In this document: piece by piece, positions 51,116 to 60,177 of the stretch | Layout of the letters: every line of letters starts with the position of its first letter | Position numbering within the stretch: position 1 is the first letter of the stretch | Assembly: GCF_018614095.1 (NCBI RefSeq) | Contig: NZ_JAGGOY010000016.1 | Location: 180,313-244,312 of the forward strand | DNA length: 64,000 nucleotides | Origin: Streptomyces sp. ISL-87 | Lineage (GTDB): Bacteria; Actinomycetota; Actinomycetes; Streptomycetales; Streptomycetaceae | Direction: 5' to 3' | The notes under the pieces: model-generated | The model's database searches: none | Seen by the model: only the letters and a program-made list of their open reading frames with translations | Told to the model about the DNA's origin: nothing | Program-made: the position numbers and the translations under genes

Positions 51116-52939
51116 ATGGATTCTGCCGCGCCCACCCCCGCGCCTCGCCGTGCCCGTGTCCGTGCCCCCGAGCTGATCGGCAAGGGCGGCTGGCTGAACA
51201 CAGGCGGGAAAGATCTGACCCTCGCCGACCTGCGGGGACGCATTGCGATCTTGGATTTTTGGACCTTTTGCTGCATTAACTGCCTGCATGTCCTCGACGA
51301 GTTGCGCGAGCTGGAGGAGAAGCACCGCGACACCGTCGTGATCATCGGTGTGCACTCGCCGAAGTTCGTGCACGAGGCCGAGCACGCGGCCGTCGTCGAC
51401 GCCGTCGAGCGCTACGAGGTGCACCACCCGGTGCTGGACGATCCCGAGCTGGCGACCTGGAAGCAGTACGCCGTCCGGGCCTGGCCCACGCTGGTCGTGA
51501 TCGACCCCGAGGGCTACATCGTGGCGCAGCACGCCGGTGAGGGGCATGCGCACGCCATCGCGCGGCTGGTGGAGGAGCTGGAGGCCGAGCACGAGGCGAA
51601 GGGGACGCTGCGGCGCGGGGACGGGCCGTACGTGGCGCCGGAGCCGGTGGCGAGCGACCTGCGGTTCCCCGGGAAGGCGCTCGTGCTGCCGTCCGGGAAC
51701 TTCCTGGTGTCCGACTCGACGCGGCACCAGCTGGTGGAGCTGGCCGCCGACGGGGAGAGCGTCGTACGCCGGATCGGCAGCGGGGAGCGCGGCTTCGGGC
51801 CGGACGCCTTCAGCGAGCCGCAGGGGCTGGCGCTGCTGCCCGACGGGTCGGTCATCGTGGCCGACACCGTGAATCACGCCCTCCGGAAGTTCGACCCCGT
51901 CACCGGCGCGGTGGAGACCGTCGCCGGGACCGGGCGGCAGTGGTGGCAGGGCTCGCCGACCGCCGGGCCGGCCCTGGAGGTGGACCTGTCCTCGCCGTGG
52001 GACGTGGCCTGGTGGCAGGGCAGGGTGTGGATCGCCATGGCCGGTGTGCACCAGCTGTGGGCCTGGGACCCGGAGACGGGGACGGTCGAGGTCGCGGCCG
52101 GGACCACCAACGAGGGGCTCGTCGACGGGCCCGCCGGCGAGGCCTGGTTCGCCCAGCCGTCGGGGCTCGCGGCCGCCGGGGACCGGCTGTGGGTCGCGGA
52201 CTCGGAGACCAGCGCGCTGCGGTACGTCGAGCGGGAGGGCGAGGGGTACGCGGTCACCTCCGCCGTCGGCACCGGGCTGTTCGACTTCGGGCACCGGGAC
52301 GGGGACGCGGGCCAGGCCCTGCTCCAGCACCCGCTCGGGGTGACCGCCCTGCCCGACGGCTCGGTCGCGGTGTGCGACACGTACAACCACGCCCTGCGCC
52401 GCTTCGACCCGGCGACGGGCCAGGTCACCACGCTGGCCACCGATCTGCGGGAGCCCAGCGACGCCGTGCTCGCCGGCGCGGACATCGTGGTCGTGGAGTC
52501 CGCCCGGCACCGGCTGACCCGGCTGCGGCTGCCGGAGGAGGCGGTCCGGGTCGATGCCGTCGCGCACCGCACCCAGCGCGCCGCCACCGAGGTCGCCCCG
52601 GGCACGCTCCGGCTCGACGTGGTCTTCCAGGCGCCGAGCGGGCAGAAGCTGGACATCCGCTACGGGCCGTCGACGCGCCTGCTGGTCTCCTCGACCCCGC
52701 CCGAGCTACTGGCGGAAGGGGAGGGGGCCGGGACCGACCTGTTCCGGGACCTCGCCCTGAACCCGGACGTCACCGAGGGCGTCCTGCACGTCTCCGCGAT
52801 GGCGGCGTCCTGCGACGACGACCCGGCGAACGAGTACCCGGCCTGCCACGTCCACCAGCAGGACTGGGGTGTCCCGGTGACCGTCACACCCGACGGCGCC
52901 GCCCGCCTGCCGCTGGTCCTCGCCGGGATGGACGGCTAG
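51116..52939 (+). CDS. Thioredoxin-fold/NHL-repeat protein (NHLRC2-like)
   Basis: 607 residues. N-terminal thioredoxin-like domain (residues about 20-165) with FWTFCCINCLHVLDELRELE, a CCINC variant active site, and AWPTLVVIDPEGY (cis-Pro). Then an NHL beta-propeller with repeated units (ALVLPSGNFLVSDSTRHQLVEL, ALLPDGSVIVADTVNHALRKF, TALPDGSVAVCDTYNHALRRF), and a C-terminal beta domain as in NHLRC2. No signal peptide. Function unknown; redox or scaffold roles are proposed for the family. Confidence 0.9.
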   Translation: MDSAAPTPAPRRARVRAPELIGKGGWLNTGGKDLTLADLRGRIAILDFWTFCCINCLHVLDELRELEEKHRDTVVIIGVHSPKFVHEAEHAAVVDAVERYEVHHPVLDDPELATWKQYAVRAWPTLVVIDPEGYIVAQHAGEGHAHAIARLVEELEAEHEAKGTLRRGDGPYVAPEPVASDLRFPGKALVLPSGNFLVSDSTRHQLVELAADGESVVRRIGSGERGFGPDAFSEPQGLALLPDGSVIVADTVNHALRKFDPVTGAVETVAGTGRQWWQGSPTAGPALEVDLSSPWDVAWWQGRVWIAMAGVHQLWAWDPETGTVEVAAGTTNEGLVDGPAGEAWFAQPSGLAAAGDRLWVADSETSALRYVEREGEGYAVTSAVGTGLFDFGHRDGDAGQALLQHPLGVTALPDGSVAVCDTYNHALRRFDPATGQVTTLATDLREPSDAVLAGADIVVVESARHRLTRLRLPEEAVRVDAVAHRTQRAATEVAPGTLRLDVVFQAPSGQKLDIRYGPSTRLLVSSTPPELLAEGEGAGTDLFRDLALNPDVTEGVLHVSAMAASCDDDPANEYPACHVHQQDWGVPVTVTPDGAARLPLVLAGMDG

Positions 52940-52967
52940 AGCCCAGAGCCCAGAGCCCAGTACGTAC

Positions 52968-53000
52968 AACCCCGCCCCGGACTCGGTCCGGGGCGGGGTT
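52968..53000 (+). terminator. Strong hairpin terminator between NHL gene and M18 peptidase
   Basis: 15-bp perfect stem (52968-52982 / 52986-53000), loop TCG, followed by CTTTGCG. It is preceded by three copies of AGAGCCC. It serves the plus-strand gene and may also stop the convergent M18 transcript. Confidence 0.85.
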
Positions 53001-53060
53001 CTTTGCGTGGCGGCCAGGCGTGGCGGCCGGGGGCGGCGGCCAGGCGGTCAGCCAGGGGCG

Positions 53061-54353
53061 TCAGCCCTCCAGGAACGCCACCAGCGCGTTCGCCAGCAGG
53101 AACGGGTCGTCCGCGCCGCACAGTTCGCGGGCGCTGTGCATCGAGAGGATCGCGACGCCGATGTCCACCGTCTGAATGCCGTGCCGGGCGGCCGTGATCG
53201 GGCCGATCGTCGTACCGCACGGCATGGAGTTGTTGGAGACGAAGGTCTGCCACGGCACGCCGGCCCGCTCGCACGCGGCCGCGAACACGGCGCGCCCGCT
53301 GCCGTCCGTCGCGTACCGCTGGTTGACGTTGACCTTCAGGATCGGGCCGCCGTTGGCGCGCGGGTGGTGCGAGGGATCGTGCCGCTCCGCGTAGTTGGGG
53401 TGGATGGCGTGGCCGGTGTCCGAGGACAGGCAGATGGTGCCCGCGAAGGCGCGGGCGCGGTCCTCGTAGGTACCGCCGCGCGAGAAGACCGAACGTTCCA
53501 GCACGTTGCCCAGCAGTGGCCCGTCCGCGCCGGTGTCCGACTGCGAGCCGTTCTCCTCGTGGTCGAAGGCCGCCAGCACCGGGATGTGGTCCAGCTGCTC
53601 GGAGCCGGAGACGGCCGCCAGCGCGGCGACCCCCGCGTGCACCGACATCAGGTTGTCCATCCGCGGGCCGGCCAGCAGCTCGCGGTCGCGGCCCAGGTAC
53701 GACGGCGGCTCGATGGAGTGCACCATCAGGTCCCATCCGGCCACCGAGCCCTGCGCCAGGCCCTCTTCCTCCTCCAGGAACGCGATCAGGTCGCCCTCCT
53801 GCACCTCGCCCAGGCCCCAGATCGGCTGCATGTGCCGCTGCTTGTCCAGCTTCAGGCCGTCGGAGTTCACCGACCGGTCCAGGTGGACGGCGAGTTGGGG
53901 GACGCGCAGCAGCGCGCGGTCCACGTTCACCAGGCGCTCGCTGCCGTCGCGCAGGGTCAGCCGGCCGGCCAGGCCCAGGTCACGGTCCAGCCAGGTGTTG
54001 AGCAGGGTCCCGCCGTAAATCTCGACGGCGATCTGCCGCCAGCCCTGCGAGCCCGTGTCGGGAACCGGCTTGACCCGCAGGTTGGGGGAGTCGGTGTGCG
54101 CTCCCACGATGCGGAACGGGGTGTGCGCCGCGGCGCCCTCCGGCACGTACCAGGCGATGAGTGCGCCGCCGCGGAGCACGAACTTGCCCCCGGTGCCCGA
54201 GTCCCAGGCGTCCGTTTCCGACAACTGCCTGAAGCCTGCCTTTTCCAGCCGCTCGGCCGCATTGGCCACGGCGTGGTACGGCGACGGACTGGCCGTCAAA
54301 AAGGTCATCAGATCGTCGGTGTGGCCGCGGTCGAAGCGGGCGGGAGAGCTCAT
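53061..54353 (-). CDS. M18-family aminopeptidase
   Basis: 430 residues. Zinc aminopeptidase (aspartyl/aminoacyl type). Metal and active-site segments: IVGAHTDSPNLRVKP, LLAGPRMDNLMSV, AAFDHEENGSQSDTGADG, DTGHAIHPNYAERHD and SMHSARELCGADDP. ATG 54353 has AAGGTGA six bases upstream, so it is preferred over ATG 54386. Cytosolic peptide turnover is the expected role. Confidence 0.93.
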   Translation of the reverse strand: MSSPARFDRGHTDDLMTFLTASPSPYHAVANAAERLEKAGFRQLSETDAWDSGTGGKFVLRGGALIAWYVPEGAAAHTPFRIVGAHTDSPNLRVKPVPDTGSQGWRQIAVEIYGGTLLNTWLDRDLGLAGRLTLRDGSERLVNVDRALLRVPQLAVHLDRSVNSDGLKLDKQRHMQPIWGLGEVQEGDLIAFLEEEEGLAQGSVAGWDLMVHSIEPPSYLGRDRELLAGPRMDNLMSVHAGVAALAAVSGSEQLDHIPVLAAFDHEENGSQSDTGADGPLLGNVLERSVFSRGGTYEDRARAFAGTICLSSDTGHAIHPNYAERHDPSHHPRANGGPILKVNVNQRYATDGSGRAVFAAACERAGVPWQTFVSNNSMPCGTTIGPITAARHGIQTVDIGVAILSMHSARELCGADDPFLLANALVAFLEG

Positions 54354-54456
54354 GTGGTTCACCTTAACGACGGTCGTGTTCGCCATGGCCGGACTGCGGC
54401 GGGGATAGCCGAAGGGCCGGGGTGCACAGGCGTGTGGCCCCGCGCCCCCCTCGTCC

Positions 54457-55200
54457 TCAGCCCGGCGGACGCTCGAATCTGCGCTGCAGTTGTCTGCGCT
54501 CGCCCCGGCGGATGCGCGGGAGCATCTCGGGGGTCTGCGCCGAGCGCTGCGCGCGCCTTTTGCGTCCGGCGCAGAAGATACAGGCCTCACCTGGGGGAGC
54601 GTCCGGATCGATGGGCGCACCGGGGTGCTCGGAGCAGCCGGAGGCGTTGCGCGGCCGGGACAGCTCACGGGCCACGATGAAGGCGCGGTGGAGATCGTCC
54701 GCGATGCGTACGAAGTCCTCCGCGGGGGAGGAGAGGCCCAGGTGGAAGCGCTGGTCCTCGACTGTGCGCAGGCGCGCGCGCAGCGCCTCGTGGGTGTACG
54801 GGGGCGCGGGCACGGGATAGCCCAGCCGGCGCTGCTCCGCGGCGGCCGGGGCCGCGGCGGCCGCCCGGGAGCCCTGGGAGCGCAGACCGAGCCGGCGCCG
54901 GTCGTTGCAGATGAGGCAGCGGCCCCAGCCGTCGGGCGCCTCGGGGTCGAGCGCGCCGTTGGGGTGCTCGGGGCAGCCGGTGTAGCTCTTGGCGGGAGCG
55001 AGCCCGGCGGCGGTCTGGAAGGCGGTGTAGAGGGCGTCGGCGATGCCCTCGTACTCGGCGGGGCGCGAGCCGTCGTACAGCTCCCGCAGGTGGTCCCCGA
55101 GGCTGCCCAGGCTCGCTTGCAGCTCCTTGAGGGCGTACGGCCGCCCGGTGGGGACGGAGTACCCCCTGCTGCTGCTGCTGTGCTGATCCTGTCGACTCAT
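54457..55200 (-). CDS. Unknown protein with duplicated Cys/His zinc-ribbon-like modules
   Basis: 247 residues; not a family I recognise. Two matching halves of about 100 residues each contain a helical segment (LRELYDGSRPAEYEGIADAL; FHLGLSSPAEDFVRIADDL) followed by a C-x-x-H ... C-x-x-C knuckle: CPEHPNGALDP ... CLICNDRRR and CSEHPGAPIDP ... CIFCAGRKRR. An internal duplication of a zinc-binding module is the simplest reading. Arg-rich ends after each knuckle suggest nucleic-acid contact (inference). ATG 55200; the early Ser run is a GCT-type triplet repeat. Confidence 0.65.
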   Translation of the reverse strand: MSRQDQHSSSSRGYSVPTGRPYALKELQASLGSLGDHLRELYDGSRPAEYEGIADALYTAFQTAAGLAPAKSYTGCPEHPNGALDPEAPDGWGRCLICNDRRRLGLRSQGSRAAAAAPAAAEQRRLGYPVPAPPYTHEALRARLRTVEDQRFHLGLSSPAEDFVRIADDLHRAFIVARELSRPRNASGCSEHPGAPIDPDAPPGEACIFCAGRKRRAQRSAQTPEMLPRIRRGERRQLQRRFERPPG

Positions 55201-55387
55201 ACCTATGAGCGTCCCATGAACGGCTGACAAGGCGGGAATGCCGGGGCGCCGGCCGCGCGGGTTCGGGGACGCGGTTGCCACCCGGGCGGCGGGGGTTCGG
55301 AGCGCGCGGGCGCCCCCGAACCCCTCGGCGCGGGCGTACGCCCCCGTACTCCCGCGGCGCGTGCGGGGGCTTAGGCAGGCGGCGCGG

Positions 55388-55453
55388 GTGCCGGGGGCGC
55401 AGCCCCCGGCACGCCAGCGGCCGGACCCCCCGTACGGAGGGTCCGGCCGCTGG
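55388..55453. terminator. Tandem hairpins downstream of the acyl-CoA dehydrogenase gene
   Basis: Hairpin 1: GTGCCGGGGGC / GCCCCCGGCAC (55388-55398, 55402-55412). Hairpin 2: 15-bp stem (55414-55428, 55439-55453). Together they should terminate the leftward acyl-CoA dehydrogenase transcript. The rest of the gap to 55201 is G/C-rich with no gene. Confidence 0.8.
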
Positions 55454-55479
55454 TGTGCACCGCGTACGCCCGGCCAGGG

Positions 55480-57306
55480 CTAGAAGGCGGCCTCGTCGAG
55501 CTCCATGAGGGAGTTGTCGACGGACTCGGCCAGCGCGCGCTGGACCGAGACGCCCGGCAGGATCTGGGCGGCGAAGAACTTCGCGGCGGCGATCTTGCCG
55601 GTGTAGAAGGGGACGTCCTTCGTGGAGGCCGTCGCCAGCTTCTCGGCGGCCACGGCCGCGCCCTTGAGCAGCAGGTATCCGACGACCACGTCACCGGACG
55701 CCATCAGCAGGCGGGTGGTGTTCTGGCCGACCTTGTAGATGTTCTTGACGTCCTCGCCGGTGGCGGTGAGGTCGACGATCATCTGGCCGACGATGGCCTC
55801 CAGGTCGACCGCTGCCTTGGCGAGCGCGTCGCGGGCACCGGCCAGCTCCTCGCCGCCGACGGCCTCGGCCAGGAACTTCTTGATCGTCTCGGAGAGGACG
55901 TTCAGCGAGGCGCCCTGGTCGCGGACGATCTTCCGGAAGAAGAAGTCCTGGCCCTGGATCGCCGTGGTGCCCTCGTAGAGGGTGTCGATCTTGGCGTCCC
56001 GGATGTACTGCTCGATCGGGTATTCCTGGAGGTAACCGGAACCGCCGAAGGTCTGCAGGGACTGCGCGAGCTGCTCGTACGACTTCTCCGAGCCGTAGCC
56101 CTTCACGATCGGCAGGAGCAGGTCGTTCAGGCCGATGAGGGAGGAGGCGTCCTCGCCCGCGGCCTGCTTGACCTGGATCTCGTCCTGGACGGAGGCGGTG
56201 TACAGCACCAGGGCGCGCATGCCCTCGGCGTACGCCTTCTGCGTCATGAGCGAGCGGCGCACGTCGGGGTGGTGCGTGATGGTGACCTTGGGCGCGGTCT
56301 TGTCCATGAAGTTGGCCAGGTCCGGGCCCTGCACGCGCTCCTTGGCGTACTCCAGCGCGTTCAGGTAGCCGGTGGAGAGGGTGGCGATGGCCTTCGTGCC
56401 GACCATCATCCGGGCGAACTCGATGATCATGAACATCTGGCGGATGCCGTCGTGCTTGTCACCGATCAGCCAGCCCTTGGCGGGGTGCTGGTCGCCGAAG
56501 GTCATCTCGCACGTGTTGGAGGCCTTGAGGCCCATCTTGTGCTCGACGTTCGTCGCGTAGACGCCGTTGCGCTCGCCCAGCTCGCCGGTCTCCCAGTCGA
56601 AGTGGAACTTCGGGACGAGGAAGAGGGACAGGCCCTTGGTGCCCGGGCCGTGGCCCTCGGGGCGGGCGAGGACGTAGTGGAGGATGTTCTCCTCCATGTC
56701 GTGCTCACCGGACGTGATGAAGCGCTTGACGCCCTCGATGTGCCAGGAGCCGTCGGCCTGCTGGATCGCCTTGGTGCGGCCGGCGCCCACGTCCGAACCG
56801 GCGTCCGGCTCGGTGAGGACCATGGTGGAGCCCCAGCGCTTCTCGACCGCGATCTGGGCGACCTTCTTCTGCGCCTCGTTGCCCTCCTCGTGGAGGACGC
56901 CGGCGAACGCCGGGCCGGAGGAGTACATCCAGACGGCCGGGTTCGAGCCGAGCAGCAGCTCCGCGTAGGCCCAGATGAGGGAGCGGGGCGAGGTGGTGCC
57001 GCCGATCTCCTCGGGCAGGCCGAGGCGCCAGTACTCCGAGTCCATGAAGGCTTCGTAGCTCTTCTTGAAGGAGGCGGGCACGGGGGCCGTGTTGGTGGCC
57101 GGGTCGAAGACCGGCGGGTTGCGGTCGGCGTCCGCGAAGGACTCGGCCAGCTCGTTCTCGGCGAGGCGCGCGATCTCGGACAGCACGTCCTTGGCGGTCT
57201 CGGCGTCCATCTCACCGAACGGGCCGGTGCCGTACAGCTTGTCGCGACCGAGCACCTCGAAGAGGTTGAACTCGATGTCTCGGAGATTCGACTTGTAGTG
57301 CCCCAT
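55480..57306 (-). CDS. Acyl-CoA dehydrogenase (long form)
   Basis: 608 residues, the length of FadE5-like enzymes with an extra C-terminal domain. It begins [20 protein letters not shown], typical of this clade. FAD/substrate motifs: [14 protein letters not shown] and [14 protein letters not shown]; later [33 protein letters not shown], the acyl-CoA dehydrogenase C-terminal signature. First step of fatty acid beta-oxidation. ATG 57306 has GGAG eight bases upstream. Two TACC-N4-GGTA palindromes lie 46-81 bases before the start. Confidence 0.93.
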   Translation of the reverse strand: MGHYKSNLRDIEFNLFEVLGRDKLYGTGPFGEMDAETAKDVLSEIARLAENELAESFADADRNPPVFDPATNTAPVPASFKKSYEAFMDSEYWRLGLPEEIGGTTSPRSLIWAYAELLLGSNPAVWMYSSGPAFAGVLHEEGNEAQKKVAQIAVEKRWGSTMVLTEPDAGSDVGAGRTKAIQQADGSWHIEGVKRFITSGEHDMEENILHYVLARPEGHGPGTKGLSLFLVPKFHFDWETGELGERNGVYATNVEHKMGLKASNTCEMTFGDQHPAKGWLIGDKHDGIRQMFMIIEFARMMVGTKAIATLSTGYLNALEYAKERVQGPDLANFMDKTAPKVTITHHPDVRRSLMTQKAYAEGMRALVLYTASVQDEIQVKQAAGEDASSLIGLNDLLLPIVKGYGSEKSYEQLAQSLQTFGGSGYLQEYPIEQYIRDAKIDTLYEGTTAIQGQDFFFRKIVRDQGASLNVLSETIKKFLAEAVGGEELAGARDALAKAAVDLEAIVGQMIVDLTATGEDVKNIYKVGQNTTRLLMASGDVVVGYLLLKGAAVAAEKLATASTKDVPFYTGKIAAAKFFAAQILPGVSVQRALAESVDNSLMELDEAAF

Positions 57307-57351
57307 GGCGACGGCTCCGTTTAAGGCTCGGGGAGACAGGTTCCTCGTACA

Positions 57352-57387
57352 TACCAATCGGTAATGTCATGATGCTACCCGCCGGTA
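57352..57387. promoter_or_regulatory. Twin TACC-N4-GGTA operator upstream of the acyl-CoA dehydrogenase
   Basis: TACCAATCGGTA (57352-57363) and TACCCGCCGGTA (57376-57387) are palindromic 12-mers with 24-base centre spacing. Such short palindromes are typical of TetR-type fatty acid regulators. No regulator gene is adjacent. Confidence 0.65.
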
Positions 57388-57445
57388 ATAAGACGCAACC
57401 CCTGGCGCGCGACTGTGACGGGTGTCAAGTCCGTCCCGGGGCCCC

Positions 57446-57820
57446 CTACGGGTGCGGCAGCTCGGCCCAGACGGTCTTGCCGGCGTGCGGCCCGGGGTGC
57501 ACGCCCCAGCGGGCGGCGACGGCGTCGAGCAGGGCCAGACCCCGGCCGGACTCGTCCTCGTCCGCCGCCTGGCGCGGCACGGGCCATACGCGGGGGTCGG
57601 GGTCGGTCAGCTCGACCCGGGTGCGGCCGTCGCCGGTGCCGGTGATGTGGAGCGTGACGGGTGTGCCCTCGCCGAGGTGGGTGATCACGTTGGTCAGCAG
57701 CTCGCTGACGCAGAGCTCGGCGTCGGCGCTCCCCTTGGCGCCGAGGTGCTCGCGCACGGCGTGCCGGAGGGCGGGGACCGCCTTGGGGACGGCGAGCAGC
57801 CGGATGGTGAACGGGTTCAC
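57446..57820 (-). CDS. RsbW-like ATP-binding regulatory protein (cassette 2)
   Basis: 124 residues. N-box CVSELLTNVITHLG, G-box region VELTDPDPRVWPV, SGRGLALLDAVAARWG and a GKTVWAELPHP ending shared with the 36357 protein. GTG 57820 overlaps the stop of the small upstream gene (GTGA). Part of the second HATPase/HTH/DUF397 cassette. Confidence 0.85.
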   Translation of the reverse strand: MNPFTIRLLAVPKAVPALRHAVREHLGAKGSADAELCVSELLTNVITHLGEGTPVTLHITGTGDGRTRVELTDPDPRVWPVPRQAADEDESGRGLALLDAVAARWGVHPGPHAGKTVWAELPHP

Positions 57821-58023
57821 CGCTTGCGGAGGGCGTCTGCGAGGCGGTCGGCGGTGGCGGTGTTGCAGTTGCCGAGGGTGATCAAGGGTGGGGTGGTGTA
57901 GTTCCCCGCGTAGGACAGCAGGTGCAGTTCGAGGGAGGGGAGCGTGATCCCGTGCTCCGCCAGGGCCGCGCGGAGCTGCTCCAGGCACTCGATTGCCTCG
58001 CGGTCGTAGGCGTGGTCGCTCAT
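57817..58023 (-). CDS. Small protein of the HATPase/HTH cassette
   Basis: 68 residues, MSDHAYDREAIECLEQLRAALAEHGITLPSLELH..., no named domain. Similar short proteins sit between the HATPase and the HTH gene in other Streptomyces cassettes; the role is unknown. It overlaps the HATPase start and diverges from the HTH gene. The first cassette (36.4-38.0 kb) lacks it. Confidence 0.75.
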   Translation of the reverse strand: MSDHAYDREAIECLEQLRAALAEHGITLPSLELHLLSYAGNYTTPPLITLGNCNTATADRLADALRKR

Positions 58024-58143
58024 GTGGGGGCCTTCCGTTCCTGTGCGGACTGTGACGAACCGCTCACAGGCTGGCGTGGGTCGGCGTAGCGTGGGAAGGG
58101 TTTCCGGTTGCGCTGGGTAAGTGGCAAATGGCGGTGGTGGGTT

Positions 58144-58995
58144 GTGCCTGCTCGTAAGGACCCGGACGCGTCGGCGAATGTCCCCTCCTTCTACGGGGCT
58201 GAGCTGCGCTACAAGCGGGAGGCGGCCGGGCTCACGCTGGAACAGTTGGCCGAGGGCAGCTTCCGGGGCGTCCCGTTCCTGAGCCAGATCGAGCGCGGCG
58301 AGCGCCGGATGCCACTGGATCTGGCCCGGCACGTGGACGGGATGCTGGCGACGGACGGCTTTTTCGAGCGTCGCTGTGAAGATGCGCGCAAGGCGAAGCA
58401 GTCGGGGCACGCGGAGTACTTCGCGGACGTCGCGGAGATGGAGCCGTTCGCCGAGACCATCGAGGAATGGGCTCCGATGCTCGTCCCGGGGTTGCTGCAG
58501 ACCCCGGCTTACGCGTTGAAGATCATCCGGACCGGGAGTCCGTGGCTGAGGCCGGCGACGGTGGAGAAGCAGGTCGGCTTGCGGATCGAGCGCGCTGCGC
58601 TTTGGGAGGGCGATCAGCCTCCGGCGTACTGGGCGATCCTGCACGAATCCCTTATCCGCAGGCCGCTGCTACCGCCGGAGCTGATGGCAGACCAGCTGGA
58701 ACACATTGCCGCGGTGGTCACTTCCGTCCAGGGCGTTCTGCAGATCCTCCCGGAAACAGCCACGGCCCACCCGCTCATGATGGGCATGGTCAAGCTGATG
58801 ACTTTTCCGGACGCGCCTCCGCTGGCGTACACCGAGGGCATCCACAGCGGCCAACTCATCGACTATCCGGGCCTCGTGAAGGACTACCGGAGGTCGTACG
58901 ATCTGCTCAGGGCTGCCGCGCTGTCACCTGAGGCGTCCCTGGCGAGGATCGAAGCAGCTGCAGAGGACTTCCGAAATGGCAAGCACCGACATTGA
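58144..58995 (+). CDS. XRE-family HTH protein with DUF5753 (cassette 2)
   Basis: 283 residues from GTG 58144. HTH: GAELRYKREAAGLTLEQLAEGSFRGVPFLSQIERGERR. DUF5753: EWAPMLVPGLLQTPAYALKIIR, AYWAILHESLIRRPLLPPELMADQLEH, GVLQILPETATAHPLMMG. TTG 58108 (GGGAAGGG seven bases upstream) would add a Trp-rich leader and is the alternative start. The 3' end overlaps the DUF397 gene by 20 bases. Confidence 0.87.
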   Translation: MPARKDPDASANVPSFYGAELRYKREAAGLTLEQLAEGSFRGVPFLSQIERGERRMPLDLARHVDGMLATDGFFERRCEDARKAKQSGHAEYFADVAEMEPFAETIEEWAPMLVPGLLQTPAYALKIIRTGSPWLRPATVEKQVGLRIERAALWEGDQPPAYWAILHESLIRRPLLPPELMADQLEHIAAVVTSVQGVLQILPETATAHPLMMGMVKLMTFPDAPPLAYTEGIHSGQLIDYPGLVKDYRRSYDLLRAAALSPEASLARIEAAAEDFRNGKHRH

Positions 58996-59179
58996 CCTGA
59001 CCTCCGCCTGCTGGCGCAAGAGCAGCTACAGCAATTCGAGTGCTGGCGACTGCGTCGAGGTGGCCGACGGCCTGACCGGGGTCGTCCCGGTCCGGGACTC
59101 CAAGAGGCCGGACGGGCCCGTCCTCGTGATGACGGCCGCCGCCTGGGCCCCCTTCGTCGCGGAGCTCAAGGCAGGCTGA
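58976..59179 (+). CDS. DUF397 (BldB-family) small protein (cassette 2)
   Basis: 67 residues: DLTSACWRKSSYSNSSAGDCVEVADG ... VPVRDSKRPDGPVLV ... AWAPFVAELKAG, a textbook DUF397. The ATG at 58976 lies within the HTH gene end, a tight coupling often seen for these partners. Confidence 0.93.
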   Translation: MASTDIDLTSACWRKSSYSNSSAGDCVEVADGLTGVVPVRDSKRPDGPVLVMTAAAWAPFVAELKAG

Positions 59180-59260
59180 CTCCCCCCAGCGGCAGCGCCC
59201 AAGGCCGGCTGACCGGAACTCGGCGTCCCGGGCCCCCCGGGCCTCGGTAGGCTGTCGGCC

Positions 59261-59728
59261 ATGTACGGCTACGACCAGAACCCCGGCGCGCAGCAGCAGT
59301 ACGCCGCGCAGCCGCCGCCGCAGCAGATGGCCGGTGGCTACGCGGAGCAGCCGCTGTACCCGGAGCCGTCCCCGCCCTCCCTCGCGGACGCGGTACGGGC
59401 CTTCACGACCGGGTCCCTGTCCGCCGAGGACTTCCAGCAGATCTTCGCCAGCTCGAAGGTCTACTGCCCGCGCGGCGACACCCCGGGATTCCTCGCGCTG
59501 CACAACACGCAGCAGCCGGTCATCCCCATGTTCACCACGCTCAAGGAGCTCCGCCGGTACGCCGGCAAGGAGTCCAAGTACTTCGTGATCACCGGCGCCG
59601 AGGTGATCGACCTGCTGCCCACCGGCTACGGCTTCGTCCTCGACATGGAGGGCGACCACCGGATGGTCTTCGACGCGAAGGCGGTCGAGCAGATGGTCGA
59701 CTACGCGATGCGCCGCATGTACGGCTGA
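59261..59728 (+). CDS. SseB-family protein
   Basis: 155 residues. A Gln/Pro/Tyr-rich 40-residue leader, then an SseB-like domain (SLADAVRAFTTGSLSAEDFQQIFASSKVYCPRG, VIPMFTTLKELRRYAGKESKYFVITGAEVIDLLPTGYGFVLD). The family is common next to type VII and DUF cassettes; function unknown. ATG 59261. Confidence 0.85.
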   Translation: MYGYDQNPGAQQQYAAQPPPQQMAGGYAEQPLYPEPSPPSLADAVRAFTTGSLSAEDFQQIFASSKVYCPRGDTPGFLALHNTQQPVIPMFTTLKELRRYAGKESKYFVITGAEVIDLLPTGYGFVLDMEGDHRMVFDAKAVEQMVDYAMRRMYG

Positions 59729-59820
59729 GCCGTCTTTACGGCGCGGCCGAGGCGGCGCTGCTGGTCGTGCTGACCCGCGGGGCGGTCCCGGCGCAGTGCT
59801 CCGCCGCCGCCTCTCCGCTG

Positions 59821-60177
59821 CTAGCGGTCCGTGGCGCGGGGGTGAGCGGTTCCCGCGTAGGTGATCCAGCAGGTACTCCGTGAGGTGTCCACGAGGTACC
59901 AGACACGACCGCCCCCGGTGACTTCGATCTGCCACTGCTCGCAGGTCTGCCCGCGGTATGTGCCGTGCGCCAGGCTTCCCTTCAACCGGTGGTGCCGAGG
60001 GGTCTCGGTGCGGGGGGAGGGGTCGGTGCGGAGCGCGACCCAGGCGCGGTATGTGTTCTCCCTGGCTTGCTGGCAGAGGCTTTCCCAGCCCTTCGCCGAG
60101 GCGGCGTCGGCGAAGCGAACCTCCCACTGACCTTCTGTCGCGGGCGGTGCAGCTCGGTCGCCGCGTCCCACGGTCAC
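59821..60177 (-). CDS. Probable toxin of a type II toxin-antitoxin pair
   Basis: 118 residues from GTG 60177, which overlaps the upstream stop by four bases. The C-terminal half (TPRHHRLKGSLAHGTYRGQTCEQWQIEVTGGGRVWYLVDTSRSTCWITYAGTAHP) has the compact RelE/ParE-like pattern: an R-L-K-G strand, then a strand carrying W-x-x-E and a basic/aromatic end. The N-terminus has DAASAKGWESLCQQARENTYRAW. Identification as toxin rests on size, fold pattern and the Phd-like partner. Confidence 0.62.
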   Translation of the reverse strand: MTVGRGDRAAPPATEGQWEVRFADAASAKGWESLCQQARENTYRAWVALRTDPSPRTETPRHHRLKGSLAHGTYRGQTCEQWQIEVTGGGRVWYLVDTSRSTCWITYAGTAHPRATDR

